Source: Lasiosphaeria ovina (taxonomy: Eukaryota; Ascomycota; Sordariomycetes; Sordariales; Lasiosphaeriaceae). From it: a DNA stretch of 64,000 nucleotides. The stretch spans positions 3,968,001 through 4,032,000 of the forward strand of contig JAULSN010000001.1 in the NCBI GenBank assembly GCA_033439765.1, given 5' to 3'. Under the pieces are notes generated by a model. That model saw only the letters and a program-made list of their open reading frames with translations. It was not told where the DNA came from and made no database searches. The translations under genes were made by a program, and so were the position numbers. Shown here one piece after another: positions 10,525 to 23,100 of the stretch; within the stretch, counting starts at the first letter, position 1, and the number at the start of each line of letters is the position of its first letter.

Positions 10525-11650
10525 CTAGGCCGAAGCGCCACTGATGAAGAACCACTTGTCTATCGAAGCGTCGATTGGTGCGGGAGGCAGATTCTCGTTC
10601 TGAGGCAGGGGAGGAAGCTGGTCAGGCGAGACGCGGCTGGCCGAGTGAGCGACGGCGAGGTTGGTGCTACACGGCCGTCCTGTCAGTATCAAAACAAATC
10701 ACATACACGGGGGGGGAGTAAGAACATACGTCGAGATGTTTCCAGGCGCGGTCTTGCCCGTGATGAGCTTCTCCCAGGCCTCGTTGCACTCACGCACAAC
10801 ATCCATGGCGTACCTGCTCGGCTTATTAGCATGCATCCTGTGGGCAAGTGATGGAGGCTAGAATCTGCTCACGTCTTGTTCTTGCACTCGCCGGTGAATG
10901 CGAACTGGTTCTCGGGCTTGCCGTCAGGGATCTTGTAGATCCGGAACCACTCATTGGTGGCCCGCAGCAAACCGGGAAGGTGGCGCTCCACATCCTCGAC
11001 GTCGTTAAGCTTGGGGGCCAACGGGTCGTTCACATCAATAACAATGACCTTCCAGTCAGTCTCCTCCTCATCGAGCAGGGCCATGACGCCGAGCACCTTG
11101 ACCTGCTTGACCTGGCCCACGTAGCCGACAAGCTCGCCAATCTCGCAAACGTCCAGCGGGTCATTGTCGCCCTTGGCCTTGGTCTCAGGGTGCACGACAT
11201 TGGGGTCCTCCCACGTCTGCGGGAAGGCACCGTAATTCCACAGGTAGCCCTTGTGGGGGAAGCAGTTGCGGACGAAGCGGAGCTTGCCCTTCTTGATGTC
11301 CTGCTTGATGGGGTTTAGGAGCTCATCCTTGGAGATCTATGTGGAAGGGCAATACAGGGTCAGTATGTCGGTGTGGTAACGTGGGCCCAGAAGCAGCAGC
11401 ACAAAGTGGCGGTGGAGAAAAGGAGGGGGGAGGGACGGGAGGGTAGCTTCTTTCCACGGCTGCTCACCTCGAGCTTGGCATTGGTCCAGCGAGGGATCTC
11501 GACAACCATGTTCAGGATGGTCTGCTCCGGGTTGGCAAAGAGCGGGATGTCGTGGAAGGGCGAAATGGGCACGCCATCCTTCTCGATGTAGACGCGGTGG
11601 TCGAGCGTATGGGGCGCGCCCACCTTGCGGAGGCCGTACTGGGACGCCAT
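10525..11650 (-). CDS. IPP1: Inorganic pyrophosphatase (soluble, family I)
   Basis: Four exons on the minus strand: 11650-11468, 11336-10873, 10813-10730 and 10666-10525, giving 290 residues, the usual size of fungal cytosolic pyrophosphatase. The enzyme hydrolyses PPi to two phosphates and pulls biosynthetic reactions forward. Visible family motifs include [17 protein letters not shown], the active-site [11 protein letters not shown] signature and [17 protein letters not shown]. All introns are GT-AG and phase-consistent. I chose the ATG at 11650 ([11 protein letters not shown], strong ACAATGG context) because it matches the canonical start. The same frame stays open upstream to an ATG at 12064, adding 138 residues with mitochondrial-presequence character (see findings). 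Confidence 0.93.
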
Positions 11651-12064
11651 TGTGGTGCTGTAGCTCCTGAGCTGCTGCTGCTGTTGTGGGAGGGCCGGGT
11701 GTGGTGCGGCAATGCTCGACAAGTGCCGAGCTATCTGGGCGGTTCTCAATGTAGAAATGGTGACGTTGGAAGCAAACGAGTTGGGCCTCGATTGTAATTG
11801 AGATGTTGAGGGAAAAGTGTGTGAATCAATCGAGGTGGCAGAACCCGAAGGAGGGGGAGGGGCTCCAGCTGTGGACTGGGGCCTAATGTGTGACGCCAAC
11901 AAGCGGGCCTGTGATTGGCCAGAACATGTCGAATGCGGCGCCATATTCTGGGCAGCGACTGCTGGGATTGGGGCGGGCTCTCGCTGCCGCTGGCTGAAGA
12001 CTCGAGAGGGCAAACACCCGAATTGCCTCTGCTGCAGCAACCGCAGGGCTCGGTAAGACGGCAT
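11651..12064 (-). other. Candidate alternative N-terminal extension of the pyrophosphatase
   Basis: In-frame open extension of 138 codons ahead of the canonical IPP1 start. It begins [15 protein letters not shown] and contains Arg/Ser/Ala-rich, acid-poor segments ([27 protein letters not shown]) typical of mitochondrial presequences. Its first ATG at 12064 has a weak context (C at -3 and +4). Whether it is translated cannot be decided from sequence alone. Confidence 0.45.
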
Positions 12065-13274
12065 GAGACGGGCGTTTTTACGGGGCGTCCTTGGGCGTTT
12101 TAAGTAGGGAGGCGATGCCTACCTCCCGTGAAGGTGATAAGTTGGGTTCGGGTACGGGTGAGGTCGGAAGGGACGATTAACAAGTGAGATCCAATGCTTT
12201 GCTTCCCTTTGGCTGGGGGATCTTCAAATGTTTTTTTTCTTCGGCCGCGTCTCGTCTCTGGCGTCTCGTCCCCGGGCTGGTGCTGCTATCTCGACAAGTG
12301 CGCCAACAACTTCCCAGTGGCTAATCAGAACGGCATGTGCCCTCTTTCATGTCTGAGATGAGCTTGTGCTTGGGAGCAGTGCTCATCACACTGATAATTA
12401 TTTTTGAGCTTGTCCGGCTCTCATTGATTCGAATGGATGAGAATGAGAGGCAGTCTTGGAGTTCAAATTGCAGGTCCCTACCCATGTCGTACTACGAGCC
12501 CCCATTGTGGCAACCGTCAGCTAACGGGTTACTTCTTCCCGCACCCATAACACTGTGTATGCCGAGTATCCCCGGATCCGCAGTATTCCGTACAGTAGGA
12601 ACTACACGTAAACAATACATACTCGAACCATAATGCGATTAAACCTGCAATACCTCCCATACCGCAGTACTTTATCGCACGGCTTCCATGAGATGTATCT
12701 ACGAGTTTATTATATCCAGTGTGAGATTATTAGTTCGGCTCGCAGCTCGTTCGGGCACTTATTGTCGAGGTTGTTTGTCCGAAACCGAGGTAAACATAAC
12801 CAGCCTTAATTCCCGCACACCTGCCTGGGAGTATCCATGGCCTTGGCAGCATGGAAAATCCACAAGCAGTTTTACCTTACCTAGGTGCAGATATAGACAC
12901 TGTCTAATAACTTCAAGTGCCGGGTATTTGAATCAATGTACTGTACCTAGCTAAGGGCCCGGTTATAACAAATTATGTAAATATTGACTGAACCCCCTTT
13001 CCCAGGAAAACAGTGACGATACCGAAACGCTAAATGTAAATACTGAGAGAAAAGGAGATGGCATAGCCTTTGACAGATGCCTCAACAACAGAAATAAGAT
13101 AAGCAAACCAGGTAAAAGCAGCCCCCACCAGTTACCCATATAACTACGCTAATTCGCGGTCGGGTCATTATCATTATTTCTCCCCCCCTCTTGTCTCCTA
13201 TCCATGTAGACTTGCGGCATGTGTTAGAAATAGGTCCAAAGAAAGCAAACATATACATTATCCACCATAGGGCA
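12065..13274. other. Intergenic region, no gene seen
   Basis: About 1.2 kb upstream of the pyrophosphatase and downstream of the C2/Munc13 gene. The right two thirds is AT-richer than the genes and has frequent stops in all frames. No repeat, tRNA or protein family recognised. Confidence 0.5.
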
Positions 13275-16200
13275 CTACCGCCTAGGCAGGTTATTTCTCC
13301 CATAGAGAGCACCTCCAAAGGCCGGACCTGCGTTGAATCCTTGCGTGACGCTCTGCCGGACGATCATGGCTGCTGCTTGCGTGGCTGCCATGCGCTCCTT
13401 TTGCCGCTGTCGATCTCTGAGATAGGCCGCTGCCTCGGGCCTCATGCGGAGGATGCGCAAAATCATGTCGTCGCTTGGATCTGCTTGCGCCTCTTTGCGC
13501 TTCTCTTCTTTTGCCCGCCGCATCGTTCCCAGGTTTCGGCTCATCATGATGCTCTTTCCGCGCCGAATCGTTCCGAGGCTTCCGAATGCCCCGGCCCCGC
13601 TGAATGTCGCCCCGAATGTGGGCGGCGCCGACAGCCTGTTGTTCACCAAACTCGCTCCCAAACCGCTCCGCTCTGCCAGCTGCTGTTGCTGGGCTCGCTG
13701 CACGTTAGCTGCCGCCATGCGCTCTGACGTACGGATAAGGTTCTCTGTGGAGTCGAAGTAGAAGAAGTTAAGCGACGCTAATTCATGCCACTTAGGCGAC
13801 TTTAGCACGTCCGCTGAAACTCCCAGTACCTCGCCCGTCACGTCCCTGGCGTTGAAGAACGCGAAAAGCATCTCCAGCCAGCGGTACACGACATCCATCT
13901 CGGACTGCGTGAGCGACTTCTGCGTCGAAGGCTTATCTGACAGGGGAGGCACGACCAGGTTCTCAATGGCCATTAGAACCTCCTTCCAGAGTCGCGTCAT
14001 AACAGCCACCATAGTAGCGTCGGTCAGCGTCTGCTTCATGATGGCAAAGTTGTCATTGAAGTAGTTGAACAGCGGCTGGAGAGCATTTTCGACGTCTGCG
14101 GCCGTCACCGGCGGTGCGTTGGACTGTCGCTTCTTCCACAAGCTGGCCATCGAGGCAGCAAGCCCGCGAGATAGGAGGCTGCGCAGGGCCTCGGGCGAGA
14201 GAGAGGCGTTGATATGCGGGGTGAGCTATATCATGTGAGCGGCTTGGTCATTGGAAATACCGCGTGTCAGGTCATACCTTTTCGGTGATCTTGCGCACCA
14301 TGTCACGCTCCGTCCGCTTCAGATGCCGGAAGGCCTTGCCGAAATGGAATTGTATGTCGTCACGCTCACCCTCCATGCTAACCCGGAGCAGGAGCCTGCC
14401 TTGCGTGTCGAGGTCGAGCCAAAACTCCCTCGGCAGGTAATCACTGAAGTGAACCGGGTCCAACTTGAGCGAAGTCCGCCCAACAAAATCATGGTCCCCA
14501 AAGGTATCATAGTCCCAAATGGTTGCGATGATGTTGAGCGCTCCCGACACAGTGATGTCGATTGACTCGTCCCATCGCGGATTGAGGTTGCGCATGACGA
14601 TCCTGGTCTTGGCGAGGCGCTTTTGATACTCGTCGCAAAGCACAACATAGGGATCACTGGTTCCGCTTGGGTCGCACGCTTTCAAGTCCTCGGCCTCCAC
14701 AATCTTGATCGTGAACACATAATGAGCGGGCTTCTTAACCGCCGGTTTCGGACCGCCCGCCGTGCGGAGCACCTCGGCACACCTGTCTACGTTTATCTTC
14801 TTCTCTAGCTTATCGAGAGCTTGCATGGCCCATTCAATGTTGTTGAATTTCACAAATGACTAGATGTGGGCGGGTTAGTCTCGAGTATATCTCAAAACAG
14901 AGTTCAAGGCCGCCGTTGTCACAGACCTCGGGGAGGAACTGAAAAGGTTCAATCCTTTCTTTCGTGTTCCACGCGTCTTTCGCATATTGGAAAAACTTCT
15001 CCTGTGTCGTCTTTGAAGCGGCAAGAACCTCCTGTGAGGTTTGTCGTTCCATTTCCCTGGCGAATTGCTGCTCAACAAGCTCGCAGTAACGGCCAATGCC
15101 AGCAGCAAACCCTTTCGAAACTGCCGTCATAAACTTTGCGTGATGGACCTCGTCACCCCATTCAAACTGGAGGATCTGGTCCACGGTCACGTTAAAGAGC
15201 GCGAACGTGTCCACAATAGAACTGCTATGGCGTTCGTCATCGTTTGGAATGCCATCTGGATTATGGGTCTGGAGCGTGAACTGATCGTGCTTGACTGCCC
15301 CTTCAACCACCTCGGGCGTCTTTTCTTCGGTGTTCCTGATCCAACGCCAAATAAAGCCCTCGAGAAGGCTCTCAATGCTGAAGGCGAACGGTTTTCCAGG
15401 AAGCGAATCTACGTGGATCTTCCTAATTTCAACGAGTTCCTTGTAGAGGTCAAAGCCGTCTTCCAGTGCGACTTCTTCGTTGCGCTCAGAAGCAGTTTCC
15501 AGGACGCGTTTTATAAACTCTTGGGCATCCTCTTCAAAACTCGGAAACGTTGACTCCACCAGAATTTTAAAGGGGCTGACGCCCATGACTTCTGGGTTTT
15601 TCTTGTAGCGCTTCTTAGTTCGCTCGACAAGACTGACCACGGCCTTGCCAAGCGCGACGACGTGCCCAAAATTCCATTCCAACTGGTTCCGGGGAATTTT
15701 GGAATCCAGTTGATCTCGATAGGCTTGGGCAGCTTGCTTGCGCAGCCCATTCTCCAAATGCCTGGAATATTCGACAGCATCTTCAGGCCGTTGTGAAAAG
15801 GCGGGGTCGTTATAAATATGATCACTGAGGAGAGCCATTGTGACGCCGACGCTGGGCGGTTTAGTCTCGTAGCATCGCATCAAGGTAGTGTAGAGATCTC
15901 GGAGAAATGCTTCGTGAAGCTCCCTCAGTGCTTGCTGGTATGCTGCGAAGTCCACCATAGTCCATCTGCTTGAGCTGATGTCTGGCAGACTGGACGTGTA
16001 CATCTGGATCATGGACGGCTTTTTGGGTTCAGGCAGCGGTTGTTTAACGAGGTCAAGACACTCGTAAAGTTGCTCCGGTGCCATCTCTTGGTCGATGAAC
16101 CTTCTAGTTGCAACCTCGACAAAAGTGACATAGCGAGAAAATTGCGGGATACGCCACCGACCAGACAGCTCAATCAAGAGGTCGGTAGACTCCTCAGAAA

Positions 16201-17533
16201 GGGGAGAATCTGTCTCAGGCTGGGATTGATCGTACGCCATGGCATACTGAAGAATGGCCTTGTAAACAGCCCGGGGGTCAGTGGGGATGAATGTATAGCT
16301 CGGCTCGTCAACGCTCCGTATAGTGGATGTATCGTCAAGCGAGAGCGAGCCCAGACTAACAGATTGGTCGAAGCCAAGAGCGTTAGGATCGGTATTGGAG
16401 AGCATCTTGCCCAAATCGGCATAACTCTGGTCTTCCCCGTACATGGAGTTCGGGCGAACCGGCAGGCTTTTATCATTTCCAGACGTGGATGCCTTCCTCA
16501 GATCGGGACGAACGCTTAGAATTTCGGCAAAGATTCTAGCCAGATGAGGACCCTCATGTCGCTTCCACTCCTCGAAAGCATCGTCTACGTCAAAATCCTG
16601 TCTCTGCAACGTGCCAGGCATGTTTGCCGCGAGCCTGAACTGGTAGGTCTTGAAATCCTTCAGAGCAGCATCCTCGGTCCAGGCCGATATGTTGGTGTCC
16701 AGATCAGTCTGCACCTGGCTGTTGGAAATACCAAATATCTTGGCAACGACCTGAACCATCTGCATATCCTTAACCTCGTAGGTGAGAGGGATATCGACTT
16801 CGACAAAGGAATGATCGGCCTGACCCGTGTCAAGGAACAAGTTTTGATCGTTCGTAAGAAGTTTCTTCTCGAGCGTGTTGAGGCGGCTGACGAGCTCGGG
16901 ACGATCACGCTCGCCACCGAGATCTTTGAGGATACTGGAGAGAAGGCGGATGAACATGGCCAGATGCCTGTCAACCAGAACTTTCCAGGCATGGTCGTCG
17001 GGCGCCTTGCCGCGGCCCTGCGCCTTTGTCGCCGACGAGTAGAAGATCAAGACAAGAGGCTCGACCTTGCGGTCCTTGTCAATGGATTTGGCAAAATCCT
17101 TGGCCGTAAAGGCCGTGTAGGCCTCAGCGAAGGTTCTCTTCACCGGAGGATCGTTATAGCCGGGCAGTTTTTCGACACCCTGCAGGACGAGAGACATGCG
17201 CTTTTCGAGTGCATGGCGGAAGTTGTGGGGTAGCTTGATGGACGACGAGCCGCTCGGTACAAGCTCCTTCATCAGGTCGCCGACGCTCGACGTGTGGACA
17301 CGAGATATGGGCTTTGGGGCGTTGACGTACTCCTTTCGTTTCTTCCGCGGCTGGAGGAGGTAGTGGAGGAGGGCGACACGGAGGGCGTACGAGTAGGCGT
17401 CGTCTCGCGAGACAACGCTCTGGCCGGCTCTCGAGCCGGCGCGGTTCCGTTTAGCGCCATCGTGGACGCTCTGAACGCTGCCGACCCGGCGGCTGTGGTT
17501 GTTCGAGGCAGCGACTCTTGATGCGAACGACAT
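13275..17533 (-). CDS. C2 and Munc13-homology domain protein
   Basis: Three exons, 17533-14927, 14859-14278 and 14225-13275, giving 1,379 residues. The first intron has a GTCTGT donor and a CTAAC branch; splicing joins FLPE to SFVKFNNIEW. A C2 domain lies at about residues 915-1035, with the calcium-ligand loops visible (DPSGTSDPYV, NPRWDE, WDYDTFGDHD). The regions on both sides are helical and match the fungal family with Munc13 homology domains (MHD1 before, MHD2 after the C2), which includes fission yeast Git1. The N-terminal ~60 residues are basic and probably disordered. In animals Munc13 proteins prime vesicles for fusion; in fission yeast Git1 acts in glucose/cAMP signalling. Which role applies here is not visible. 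Confidence 0.88.
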
Positions 17534-20101
17534 CTTCTCGGGGGTCGCGCGGCGATCTCGATCCCGATGGCGATAGCGGGGCTCGTTATGTTGGGCGATG
17601 AGGATGCGAGGGGGGAGCGGGGAACGGGGGTCGGGACCAGCAACAGCAACGACGGGCGGATGAGACTATGCCACGCCCGTCATGTTGCTCCTCGCAGCCA
17701 GCTTGAACTTGGTGGACAATGGGTGGCGGACGGTAAGCAGGCTGCAGAGCTTCTCGGGGTTTAAGGGGGCGGTAGAGGGGCTCGTGGATCAAAGACAACG
17801 CCTATGTGTCTGTTGTTTGATTGCAGTGCGTTTGGCAGTTGGATGGAAACGTCATAGCCACCGCCTGTGCCCCAGAGCATTCCGTAATACCTAGGTTACC
17901 TTACAATTCCAGCCCAGCACTCCAAGCTCCCCAAGGTAGGGTACCTTTGCCCGCGCATTGCGGAGGCTGTTACGGAATACTGTATTGCGTTTCCATGCTC
18001 CCCCGCTGTCGTGACTCTGGCAGGGGTTTGATCCGCAAAACTGCCCGTATGGATTACATACAGTAAGAATACATACCCACAAGTTTTACAGGCCTGTTGC
18101 TGTTGGTTCACGTTTATCCCCATCAACAACTCAGACAATCGAGGCACTTGTTATTTTACTACATTGACCAGTCTGCTTATTCCATACCAAGATGGAGAAT
18201 TACAGATCGTACTGCCTACCGGACTTTGCAGTTACATAAACTTTGGAAATGTCTTACGTTAGATTTGTCCGAGGATTTCCGGAACCATTCTACAACAGCG
18301 GACTCTGGAAACAAACTCAAGGATCCTTAAAATATGTGATACTTCTTGACCACTTATTTCTTCTCAAGCACTACGCCACCAGCTAAGGGAGCTCTTGTTT
18401 TGGTAAAGCTCAGAGGCGTGTATGGTCAGGCGCGCTTCACTTATGGAGTTGCCACTATGTTGAAGGTAATCAGGACGATGAGAAAACACAAGACATGCAA
18501 GCCAGTTGTCAGCGAGAGTCATATGACTTGAATAGATGGCCCAGGCAACCTTTAGATAATCCGTGTCACATTTCAAGTTGTAACACTGCATTTGCTCCAG
18601 CTCACTGGGACATTAAGTAAGTCGGTAAATTACTACCTAATCGACACTCTTGGGACGAACAGCATACTGTAGGGCCCAATATCTTTGCCTCCAAAACTCA
18701 CAGGTAAGCAACGAGGCGATAAAATTATTCACAGCTCTTGGACCTTCAATGCTGCAATGAGATCTGGGTCCGGGATACTCCGTGGGTTCGTTAGGTACCG
18801 AAGGTAGGGATGATGACTGCTCTTATCCGCACAACATGCAGCACAAACGCCCTACAGGCCTTCGGTTAGGAGGGCAGTTTTATAATCACCCCCACAGGTC
18901 CCCGCTCTAGACAATCCTCTGAACTTGACCACACAAGGCGAGCCGTTTTGTCGAGAGCTAGTATTGTAAATGCCCAGTCCTGGTACACTATCTCTCATTG
19001 CCGCTCAATCCTTTTTGTTTTGGTTAGTAAGAATTAGCTTAATATTCATATAGTGGATATGGCCGCCGCACGGAGAGAGGCTACATGTTACAGGCGATGG
19101 CAGGGCGGCCTGGTGACATCATATCGTGGACCATGGCTCTGAGGTACAGTACGCAACTGAAGTGGCCCGCCTCAGGAGCAGAGTCTCAGTTCGGGTTTTT
19201 TCTTGCGACAACAATATCTAGCGCGGCCTCACGGCTGGGAACGGGCCGAATGTCCGCAAAATACAGTGGTTTTCATCGGCCGAAAACTCTCGTTTTGTCA
19301 ACCGAAGCAGAGAACTGATTGCGACCCGTGACACTGCTTCCTCCAGGTCGCTGCGCCCGCCATATGACCCTTGAAGATGTAACTTCCATTACGCAGTATG
19401 TGTGGCTCAAGAGCTTACTACTGTCCTCCAACAAACTGCCGTCTCTTATTCGTCAACACCAATGCACTGCTATCCGTACACACCTTATGGATGGGATGTA
19501 TGTACAGTACATCACCTTAACTAAGGTATCCGCATCTCCAGTCCCAATTCTGCTTCCCGACAGGACCGCCTTCATCAGACATCCCTGCGACAGATTACAG
19601 CTGCAGTTCTTTATCCGGGGAAAGCACTTGAAAACGGGGAGCTAAGAATTGGATTGTCTCAGCACAGTACGATTTCGATACAATACCACGCCCAGTTAAG
19701 CCTTCCTATCACCAGAACATAAGGAAAGTGTGTGCGGAACGGGGTAGGTATAAGTACAGAATTCAGTATCCCGTCTGTATCACCTGCCCGCCTTGGTACC
19801 TTCTCTTCCTAAATTTTTAGAGGACGGTCGCAAAGGCATTAGCCAGGCGGGGACTAGGGCACAGTGCAAGTGCCAGACAGGTGCTCGATGCTACCAAGCC
19901 AGTCATAGTAGCCCTGTTTCGTGTACGAAGCACGGAGTAGGTAGTAGCACGCCCCTACCTAGCGACCCCGCCGCGCCGCTACGAGCCGCTGCGACCAAAC
20001 GACGTGCCTGCTGGGAAGGGGATTTCGGACAGTACCGTCCCACCGTTTCCCATCTTCGCCTTTTACAAGGTGCCGTCCAGAGCAACAATCGCGCCGTCGA
20101 G
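17534..20101. other. Gene-poor intergenic region (~2.6 kb)
   Basis: No frame with family resemblance. AT content rises in the middle (18,050-18,700) and short GGTA/TACC motifs recur. The right end (19,950-20,101) is the probable leader of the ArfGAP gene. Nothing else is supported. Confidence 0.5.
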
Positions 20102-23100
20102 ATGGGCAATGTCGGCAGCACGCCCGAGGAGGGCGCATCACTCTATCTTAGGGACCAGAATCGATGTAGGTCTTGCGCAGACGCATGTCTCGATCCTTCC
20201 TCTCCTCATCCCCGTTCCGCATCTCGCCATGCCCTGTCACGCTGGCTCTCGCTCTCGTCACGAACTTCACCTCACCTCGCCCTCGGCAGCTCTGCGTGGA
20301 GCGAGTGCGGGTGTGTCTGTTTGAGAGCGAAAGCGAGGGCGAGGGCGAGAATCAGACAGGACATGGCGAGATGCGGAACCAAGTTAAACTCCGCGAACTG
20401 GAGTCAATGACATGGCGCTAGCTAACCGTACTCTTTCGCAGTATCCATCTCTTCTGTTGCCATTACTAGTCCGCGAAAGCGCACATCCATAAGCATCGTT
20501 CCTAATGCATATCCTGCTACAAGAGTATCAGCATCTCGATCACTGGGCGAGAATGGCCCCATCGAGTTCGTCTTGGTGCGTGCGATCGCCCCTCACCACC
20601 ACCACAGTCACCCCTCCCCCTCCCCCTCCCCCCTCACGATTAGTCTTGCTCTCTCGCTCGCCGCATCCATCCTTACGACTGACACTGTCTTTCCAGGACC
20701 CGGAAGCGCCCACTAGCGGTGCTGCAGCCCCGGTCTTCCTGCTGAAGCTCGCAAACGACGATGACTTGGTCTTCACTTTCACCTTCATCATTCGCCAGGC
20801 GCACCAAATCGTCCAGGCTCCAGCTGGTGGCGTCGAATCCGTCGGCTCGACCGATACCCAGATCAACGGCCTCACCTTTGTGTATGCTTCGACGTCCCGC
20901 GAGGTAGAAAATCTCGTCACGCGCGAGTTTCACGCCGACCCGAATCTGCACAAGAACGCGAACGTCGAGCTTGTCGGCCCTTTCTCAACTGAAGGCAGTC
21001 CCTCGGTGACGTTTGAATGGAGCTGGAGATGGAAACCCCCAAAGAATACCGAGGACAAAGGTGGCGGCTGGAGGAATTCGTGCAGTGTTTGTGCTGGCCC
21101 CTCCGTGATCCTTTGCCTTGCAGCTGCTAAGACATTCTTCTCCAGTTCGTTGAGTACGACCAGCGGGCCCACCGTCTGCATACCCTCGCCAGTTTTTCCT
21201 TTTTCGTGGCCAGTACGTGATCCCCAAGACTTACCTTATAGACAAGCCCAAGTATCTTACAGCAGCAGGCGTATCACCATACTTCAGCCAACCCCATTCG
21301 CCATCCCCTCCTATTCTTTTAAGTGCCCCGCCCAAGGTGCGAGTGGTGTCCGCACAGTCCGTCGAGTCTCGAATCAGCGCCGTTCCGGAAGAAGACGAAA
21401 CCCTCTCCCCCTTACCTCTCTCCAGTGACCCAGGCAATGGAATTCCGTCGATGCCACTGGCTGTTGCAAAAGAGCCCATCAAGGTCGACGTGTCCTGCCC
21501 GCGGCCTGGCGAAGATATGTCTGTGTCCGATGACGGACCGCTCTTCCGGGCAACCATGAAAGCTCTCGAACAGAAAACGGGAAACATGCGAATGCAGATG
21601 AAGAGATTGATCAAAAAGGCCGAACAGGTTCACGCAGCGCAGCAAGAAGCTAATGATGCCTTTACCGGCTTCATCGAGGCGTTGAAGGAAGTGTCTTCTA
21701 CCAACGCAAACGCTGTCCAGCCAGCCATCGAACACTACTTTGACAAGATCGCCCGCGAGATCCTGATGTATGAGCGGCAAAACGCATTGAACATGCAAAG
21801 GATTGTCATAGACCCGATGAACAAGCTTTATCAGATGGACATCAAGCAAGCCGAGGCAAAGAAGCGCGACTTCGAAGAGGAGAGCAAGGACTTCTACGCC
21901 TACGTGAGCCGGTATCTGGGCCAACGGCACGACTCGATCAAGGCGAAACAAAGCGATTCCAAGTACCAATCTAAACGCAAGACCTTTGAGCTCAAGCGCT
22001 TTGACTACTCTTCGTTCATGCAGGATCTCTCCGGTGGCCGAAAGGAGCAAGAGATTTTGTCCCATCTTACCAAATATGCCGATGCCCAAGCAAGATTGTT
22101 CCTTGCAACCTCGAAGAAGGTAGATAATCTCCTCCCGCAACTCGAGGCCTTGTCCAGCGAGGTGCACGAAGCGGATAAAGAGTACCAATATCAACGCCGA
22201 GAGCGCGAGGAGAAGAGAAGACTCCTGGAAAAGAGCAACCTTTCCTACGGGGAACCGGAGCCTCCCTCTACAGCGTCAGGAATAGCTCCGATACCCGTCT
22301 TGAATGGTCAGCAAGCCAATTCGGAGTCTGAGCTCGGCCGCGCAGACAGCACAGGCTCGCAGCTCAGGACAATCAGCCCCGGCAATATGGGCAATTCTCC
22401 CGGGGTAGGGGATCTTTCCAAATCCCCTGGGAGTCTTAGCCATCATACGTCTGTTGGTAGCCCTCAACAAAATGCCAAGTTCCGCGGCATCCGAGACCTA
22501 GAGGAGCGAGATCCAAGCCAGGTGGCAAATTCTGAGAAAAACTCGACGCAGAGAAAGGAGGGCTTGCTTTGGGCTCTCAACCGACCAGGCGGTCACGTGG
22601 ACCCACGAGCTCTGAATAAACAGGGCTGGCACAAGTACGTCCACGGCTCCGTTATCTTCATGTCGCAGAAACGCTAACTTAACAACAGGTTTTGGATCGT
22701 TCTTGATCAAGGCAAGCTGTCCGAGTATAGCAACTGGAAGCAGAGGCTAGACTTGCATATGGACCCCATAGACTTGCGTCTAGCTTCGGTACGAGAGGCG
22801 AGGAATGCAGAGCGCCGTTTCTGTTTCGAGGTCATCACGCCACAGTTCAAGCGCGTTTACCAGGCAACCTCTGAAGAAGACATGAACAGTTGGATCATGG
22901 CCATCAACAACGCACTTCAGAGCGCTGTGGAAGGGCGGGGGTTCAAGGAGAAGCCGCTGGTATCCACTGGCGAACTAAGCTTCAACGGGATCGATATTGG
23001 GTCCATTCTGACGGGGAAAAGCCCGTCTAGCGGTCACGCGAGCCACTCAAATCACGGCTCTAGCGGGATTCCCTTAAGACGAACGACTGTTGGCGCCCGT

